64,000 bases of DNA, taken from the NCBI RefSeq assembly GCF_000739555.1, contig NZ_BBJN01000002.1:35564-99563 (forward strand), given 5' to 3'. Below, piece after piece: positions 59,933-64,000 of this stretch. The position numbers and the translations under genes were made by a program. Under the pieces are notes generated by a model. It searched no databases, was not told the DNA's origin, and saw only the letters and a list, made by a program, of their open reading frames with translations. Numbering within the stretch: the first letter of the stretch is position 1; each line of letters opens with the position of its first letter. This DNA comes from Halolamina rubra (lineage in GTDB: Archaea; Halobacteriota; Halobacteria; Halobacteriales; Haloferacaceae).

Positions 59933-61078
59933 TCAGTCCAGATACTCCCGCGCGATGATCGTCTTCTGGATCTCGCTGGTCCCCTCGTAGATGGTGGTAA
60001 TCTTCGCGTCGCGGTAGAACCGCTCCACGTCGAACTCGGCCATGTAGCCGTAGCCGCCGTGGATCTGCACCGCCTCGTTGGTCACGTCCACCGCCGCCTC
60101 GCTGGCGAAGTACTTCGCCATCGACGCGATCACCCGGGAGTCCTCGCCGGCGTCGGCCTGCCGGGCGGCCTCCCGACAGAGCAGGCGGGAGGCTTCGACC
60201 TGCGTCGACATGTCGGCGACCTTCTGCCGGATGGCGCCGATGTCGCCGATGGGCTTGCCGAACTGCTCGCGCTCGCCGGCGTAGGCGATCGCCTCGTCCA
60301 GCGCGGCCTGGGCGACGCCGACGGCCTGCGAGGCGATGCCGAGTCGGCCGCCGGTGAGGATCTTGAACGCCGCGGAGAGCCCCTTCCCCTCCGGTGTGAG
60401 GCGGTACTTCTCCGGGATCTCGACGCCGTCGAACGTCATCCCCGTCGTGTCGCTGGCCCGCAGACCGAGCTTGTGCTCCTTCTTCCCGACCTCGACGCCG
60501 TCGTAGTCGGCGGGCACGAGGAACTGCGTGATGGAGCCGCGGTCCTCGGGGTCGGTCTTCGCGAAGACGATGTACACTCCGGCACGCTCGCCGTTGGTGA
60601 TCCACTGCTTCTCGCCGGTGATGCGGTAGCCGTCGTCGGTCTTCTCGGCGCGCGTGGTCATCTCCGCGGGGTTGGAGCCGGCGCCGGGCTCGGAGAGACA
60701 GAATGCGCCGACGGGGCGGCCGTCGACCATCTCCGGCAGCCACTCGTCTTTCACGTCGTCGCTGCCGAACTCCGCGATGCAGGAGGTCGCGAGGCAGTGG
60801 ACCGAGAGCGCGGTGGCGACCGCGAGGTGGCCGTAGGCGACGGCCTCGTTCACGACCGAATAGGTCGTCTTGTCGGCGTCGAAGCCGCCGTACTCCGCGG
60901 GCACCGTTAGTCCGGTGAGGTCGAGTTCCGCGAGGTCGTCCCACGCGTCCTCGGGGAACGTCTCCTCGGCGTCGAGCTCCTGCGCCTCGGGCCGGAGCTC
61001 CTCGAGGGCGAACTCCTCGACGGCGTCCCGCATGGCGCGCTGCTCGTCGGTCAGCGCGGAGTCGGTCTGCAGATGCAT
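59933..61078 (-). CDS. Acyl-CoA dehydrogenase
   Basis: The 381-residue flavoenzyme has 'FCLSEPGAGSNPAEM', 'ITGEKQWITNGERAG', 'FGKPIGDIGAIRQKVADM', 'VQIHGGYGYMAEFDVERFYRD' and IYEGTSEIQK, where the Glu in YEGTSE is the family active-site position. It adds the alpha,beta double bond of acyl-CoA during beta-oxidation; chain length is not clear. ATG 61078 fits the family start (MHLQTDSALTDEQRAMRDAV). It is a single gene. Confidence 0.92.
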   Translation of the reverse strand: MHLQTDSALTDEQRAMRDAVEEFALEELRPEAQELDAEETFPEDAWDDLAELDLTGLTVPAEYGGFDADKTTYSVVNEAVAYGHLAVATALSVHCLATSCIAEFGSDDVKDEWLPEMVDGRPVGAFCLSEPGAGSNPAEMTTRAEKTDDGYRITGEKQWITNGERAGVYIVFAKTDPEDRGSITQFLVPADYDGVEVGKKEHKLGLRASDTTGMTFDGVEIPEKYRLTPEGKGLSAAFKILTGGRLGIASQAVGVAQAALDEAIAYAGEREQFGKPIGDIGAIRQKVADMSTQVEASRLLCREAARQADAGEDSRVIASMAKYFASEAAVDVTNEAVQIHGGYGYMAEFDVERFYRDAKITTIYEGTSEIQKTIIAREYLD

Positions 61079-61426
61079 GGGCGAGTGGTGGGCCGGACGG
61101 CGCAAAAACGGTCCGACTTCTGAATATTCGGAGCTGTCGATGACCGTTCGTTGGCCACCAACACCGTGAAAGCCCCTGCCGGCTCGACTCCCGCGGCTCG
61201 CTTCGCTCCTCGGCCTTCGGCCTGCGGTGCTTGCGTCCCCGGGGTTCGTCGAGCCGACAGCCCCTTTCAGTCCCACCCGCCCGCACAGCCCACGAGCCTC
61301 CCCAGCCGACTCGTTCGCTCCCTGCGGTCGCTCACTCGTCCCTCGCGCTGAGGCGCGACAGTAGGCCGCGCCCGTTTCGCGCCAAGAATCATCTCGAAAT
61401 CCAGCAGCAGAACCAGCAGCTATCGC
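61079..61426. other. Intergenic region with a long imperfect hairpin
   Basis: There is no gene in these 348 bases. A long inverted repeat at 61167-61269 is described as a separate repeat. Further GC-rich TCGCTCxC-type repeats (about 61300-61350) resemble other haloarchaeal intergenic DNA. Confidence 0.5.
61167..61269. repeat. Long imperfect hairpin between acyl-CoA dehydrogenase and AlaX genes
   Basis: 61167-61188 pairs with 61248-61269 at 18 of 22 positions (TGAAAG..CTG.CGGCTCGAC). The inner part contains TCGGCCTTCGGCC, itself a small hairpin. I recall similar TTCGGCCTGCGGTGCTTG-type sequences in other haloarchaeal intergenic regions, which would make it a dispersed repeat, but this is from memory. 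Confidence 0.6.
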
Positions 61427-62620
61427 TCAGTCGCCGTTCCGGAGGTAGCCGACGACCTCCAGCGGCGGCACGGGGATGCCGCCGCCCTGGGCGAACGTGG
61501 GGCTGCCGCCGCCCCCGCCGCCGAACTCGCCGGTCACGTCCTGGACGACCGCGTTCGCGTCGGCGTCGCCGGCGGTCGCGACGACGACGAACGTCTCGCC
61601 CGAGGTTCCGGTGACAGCGACGCCGTCGATGTCGTCGCCGAGGTACGCCGCGAGTTCGCCCTCCAGGTCGTTCGGCGTCGCCCCTTCGACGGCGCCGACG
61701 AGCCAGCGCCCGCCGTCGCGCTCGACGGCCTCGAGGTCGTCGAGGCGGAGGGAGAGCAGTTCGGACTTCAGGTCGGCGAGTTGCTCGCGCAGGTCGTCGC
61801 GCTCGTCGGTCAGTCGCTCGACGGCGTCGGGGAGGTCCGGTGGCGACACGTCGAGCGCCTGTGCGGCCTCGCGGGCGGCCACGTGGCGGTCGGCGGCGGC
61901 GTCGATGGCCGTCGGGCCGACCGCGAACTCGACGCGGGTCGCGCCCTCGCCGGGGTTCGAGCGCTCGAGCACGCTGATCGGGCCGATCTCCTGGGTGTTC
62001 GCGACGTGCGTGCCGCCACAGGCCGCCACGTCCCACCCCTCGACGGTGACGACGCGCACCTCGTCGGCGTCGGCCATCGCGCCCTCCTCGGTCTTCGTGT
62101 TGAACGCGACCTCCTCGCGCTCGCGGGCGGTCTTGGTGTCCTCGTACTCCCACGTCACGGGCAGGGAGTCCCAGACCGCGCGGTTCGCGAGGCGCTCCAT
62201 CTCGACCATGCGCTCGTCGGTGATCTCGGTGTCGGCGGTGAAGTCGACGCGGACGGTCTCCTCGCCGATGTCGAAACCCGCGTAGCCAACGTCGTCGAGC
62301 ACGCGCCGGCCCGCGCCGAACAGCACGTGGCTGGCGGTGTGGGCGCGCTTGCAGTAGGTGCGGAACGCGGCGTCGACGACGCAGTGGACGGTGTCGCCCT
62401 TCTCGAACTCCGGTTCCTCGGCGAGCGTGTGGGCGACGCCGGCGGACGACTTCTGCACGTCGACCACCGGGAGGTCGTCGATCACGCCGCGGTCGGCTGG
62501 CTGGCCGCCGCCCTCCGGGTAGAAGTACGTCTCGTGGAGGAGCACCTCGCGGCCGTCGACGGCCGCGACCGTCGTGTCGAAGGATAGCGTCTCGGGGTTG
62601 TCCGGGGCGAGCGTCTCCAT
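61427..62620 (-). CDS. Long-form AlaX, alanyl-tRNA editing protein with DHHA1 domain
   Basis: The 397-residue protein has an AlaRS-like start ('YFYPEGGGQPADRGVID'). The editing site has the zinc motif HTASHVLFG (HxxxH) and CGGTHV. A coiled-coil region ('LTDERDDLREQLADLKSELL') and a C-terminal DHHA1-type GGGGGGSPTFAQGG follow. It removes Ser or Gly wrongly attached to tRNA-Ala. ATG 62620 (METLAPDNPETLSFD) is chosen over an upstream GC-rich extension. Confidence 0.9.
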   Translation of the reverse strand: METLAPDNPETLSFDTTVAAVDGREVLLHETYFYPEGGGQPADRGVIDDLPVVDVQKSSAGVAHTLAEEPEFEKGDTVHCVVDAAFRTYCKRAHTASHVLFGAGRRVLDDVGYAGFDIGEETVRVDFTADTEITDERMVEMERLANRAVWDSLPVTWEYEDTKTAREREEVAFNTKTEEGAMADADEVRVVTVEGWDVAACGGTHVANTQEIGPISVLERSNPGEGATRVEFAVGPTAIDAAADRHVAAREAAQALDVSPPDLPDAVERLTDERDDLREQLADLKSELLSLRLDDLEAVERDGGRWLVGAVEGATPNDLEGELAAYLGDDIDGVAVTGTSGETFVVVATAGDADANAVVQDVTGEFGGGGGGSPTFAQGGGIPVPPLEVVGYLRNGD

Positions 62621-62664
62621 GCTCGCCGGAAGTGGCCCGGCCCGCAAAAACCCGCGGGCTCCGG

Positions 62665-63195
62665 CTAACTCCGTAGTCGGTTACTCTGCGAGTTCGATCC
62701 CGAACCGGTCCTCGGTTTGGCGATCACGCTCCCGCCAACGTCGGCGCGGATGGCGCGCCCGTCCTCGACGGCGAGCAGGTCGTCCTCGTCGACCTCGAGT
62801 TCGGCGGCCAGTTCGTCGGTCGTGAGTCCGGCGTCCTGTCGGGCCTCGGTGACCATCTCGCCGTAGCCCGAGACGAGGTACGGGAGGCTGTCGTCGTCGT
62901 AGTCGGTGTCCTCGACCCAGTCGGTGTCGGGTTCGTTTGAGTCGATCAGCTTCGCGGTGTTCTGGGCCGCGCGCTTCTTGCGGTTCGTCCGTGCCCCGTC
63001 CCGGGTCCCCTCCTGCTGTTCGCGCTTCTTGCGGTCCTTGTTGCGGTTGGCGCCCATCGGCTCGCAGTCCGAGCAGACGAGTAGCTCCGCGCCCGCCACG
63101 TTCGCCTTCCGGAGCGAGGCGGACTCCGTGCCGCAGAGTTCGCAGGCGTCCCCGTCGTCGCCGCCGCCGGCGCCGCCGGTCGAGTACTTGGCCAT
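62665..63195 (-). CDS. MBF1-like transcription cofactor, with an apparent frameshift near the 3' end
   Basis: The protein has an N-terminal zinc ribbon (CELCGTES ... CSDCEPMG), a basic linker and a Cro/C1-type HTH ('MVTEARQDAGLTTDELAAELEV'). After 'IRADVGGSVIAK' it reads PRTGSGSNSQSNRLRS to a stop at 62665. One frame over, it reads EDRFGIELAE to a stop at 62681, which is the usual MBF1 ending. One base (likely T in AAACTCGAG, here AAACCGAG) seems missing. MBF1 bridges activators and TBP, and some archaeal forms bind ribosomes. Confidence 0.82.
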   Translation of the reverse strand: MAKYSTGGAGGGDDGDACELCGTESASLRKANVAGAELLVCSDCEPMGANRNKDRKKREQQEGTRDGARTNRKKRAAQNTAKLIDSNEPDTDWVEDTDYDDDSLPYLVSGYGEMVTEARQDAGLTTDELAAELEVDEDDLLAVEDGRAIRADVGGSVIAKPRTGSGSNSQSNRLRS

Positions 63196-63258
63196 GGCCG
63201 GCGTACGTGCCGCGGCGACATTAATTCGTGGTCGTCGCCTCGCTCGCCTGCCCCCGAG

Positions 63259-64000
63259 TCAGGGAAGCAGCGCCGGGCCGGCGGTCACCAGCGCGACGCC
63301 GAGGACGATCAGCGCCGCGCCGGCGACGACGCCGCGGGTCACGCGTTCCAGATCACCGAGCAGGAAGTACGCGAACACCGTGGTGAACAGCGGCGCCGTC
63401 GCCGCCAGCGGGTCGACGATGGCGACGGTCCCGTCCGGGTGGCCGAGTGCGGCGAACAGCGACAGCAGCGCGACCGCGGTGACCGCGCCGCTGCCGGCGA
63501 AGTACTTCCAGGTCTCCCGCGGTGCGGTGCGGAGGTCGCCCAGCAGCCCGCGGGCGACGGCGTAGCCGGCCAGCACCGCCAGCGCGGCGAGTTCGTTGAG
63601 CGCCACCGCCTCGAGCGAACTCACGCTCGAACTCGTCAACCCGTAGCGCCGCAGCACGTTGCCAATCGCGAAACAGCCCGCCGCACCGACGGGGAACAGG
63701 AGTTCGTACGGCTCCCAGCCGCTGATGTCGCCGCCTTTCGCCAGCGCGAGCGCCGCGAGGCCGACGACGAGCACGACGACGCCGACGGCGGTGGTCAGGG
63801 CCGCGGGCTCGCCGAGGAAGCCGACCGCGAGCAGCGTCGCGAACAGCGGGCGCGCGGAGACGCCGGCGCTGTTCACGCTCGCACCCACGCGGTCGACGCC
63901 CGCGAACGTCGCCAGCCTGCCCAGCGCGGTGCCGACGACGCCCGCGGCGACGAACACCGCGAGCGTCTCGGTCGTCAGCCCCGCGAACGCGTCGCCGCCC
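63259..64000 (-). CDS. DMT/EamA-family membrane transporter, 5' end outside the window
   Basis: The 247 visible residues hold about eight membrane segments. The frame is open up to base 64000 (GGDAFAGLTTETLAVFVAAG), so the start lies beyond the window. The second EamA repeat is complete ('GSGAVTAVALLSLFAALGHPDGTVAIVDPLAATAPLFTTVFAYFLLGDLERVTRG'). It moves a small metabolite; the substrate is unknown. A GTG at 63957 is inside the gene and is not the start. Confidence 0.8.
   Translation of the reverse strand, partial: GGDAFAGLTTETLAVFVAAGVVGTALGRLATFAGVDRVGASVNSAGVSARPLFATLLAVGFLGEPAALTTAVGVVVLVVGLAALALAKGGDISGWEPYELLFPVGAAGCFAIGNVLRRYGLTSSSVSSLEAVALNELAALAVLAGYAVARGLLGDLRTAPRETWKYFAGSGAVTAVALLSLFAALGHPDGTVAIVDPLAATAPLFTTVFAYFLLGDLERVTRGVVAGAALIVLGVALVTAGPALLP

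Noticed and set aside
1..64000. tRNA or rRNA genes
   Set aside because: Reading the spacers, I saw no cloverleaf-like segments with a conserved T-loop and no rRNA core motif. A tRNAscan run would settle it.

Overview
The window is chromosomal DNA from a haloarchaeon (class Halobacteria). The evidence is very high GC, an acidic proteome rich in Asp and Glu, and archaeal information-processing genes: aIF5B, S6e, Nob1, Tsr3, PAN, Cdc48, MBF1 and the archaeal-type GluRS. Bacterioruberin carotenoid genes and several small protein families known mainly from haloarchaea point the same way. I cannot name the genus from the sequence alone. About 62 protein genes are supported. I saw no tRNA, rRNA, CRISPR array, intact transposon or origin.

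Layout. 0-4.3 kb: the end of serS, a SnoaL-like protein, tsr3, a membrane CBS-metalloprotease, and an amt-glnK ammonium operon on the minus strand. 4.7-12.1 kb: Nog1-type GTPase, a DUF389 membrane protein, EngB-type GTPase and the overlapping mutS-mutL pair. 12.1-19.4 kb: small haloarchaeal proteins, S6e, a DHH phosphoesterase, a universal stress protein, glucose-6-phosphate isomerase, a CPBP protease, Nob1 and a PRC-barrel protein. 19.5-21.3 kb: aIF5B (infB). 21.3-23.8 kb: a lower-GC, gene-poor island with a Tat-exported beta-propeller-like protein and a 50-residue zinc-ribbon protein. 23.8-31.7 kb, all on the minus strand: a DUF5811-like protein, a large DUF2298 membrane protein, pyruvoyl arginine decarboxylase, three small membrane proteins (two of them tandem paralogues), PAN and oligoendopeptidase F. 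31.9-41.1 kb: M28 peptidase, truA, class II ribonucleotide reductase, a PAS-PAS histidine kinase and a membrane-anchored molybdopterin oxidoreductase. 41.0-45.5 kb: carotenoid genes crtB and crtD-lyeJ-cruF. 45.5-54 kb: two SDRs, a class III aminotransferase, gltX and an ABC exporter pair. 54-64 kb: the Hsp20-like/cdc48 operon, an alpha/beta hydrolase, HAD and methyltransferase genes, acyl-CoA dehydrogenase, a long-form AlaX, MBF1 and a truncated DMT transporter.

Themes. Ribosome biogenesis and translation are heavily represented (Tsr3, Nog1, EngB, S6e, Nob1, aIF5B, TruA, SerS, GluRS, AlaX), as is proteolysis (PAN, Cdc48, PepF, M28, M50, CPBP). Genes often overlap by ATGA or GTGA, which implies translational coupling.

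The most unusual signal is a family of about 60-bp double-hairpin repeats in intergenic regions near 0.3, 12.1, 31.8, 33.2-33.5 and 46.5 kb. Each copy has an outer stem and an inner stem whose sequences differ between copies yet stay base-paired, joined by conserved linkers (NNGCGACC and GGAGCnnGAT). Most copies lie between convergent genes. Other points worth checking are two apparent single-base deletions near the 3' ends of pepF and mbf1, a Lys in place of Glu in the MutS mismatch-recognition motif, and a shared Phe-Gln C-terminus on PAN and Cdc48.
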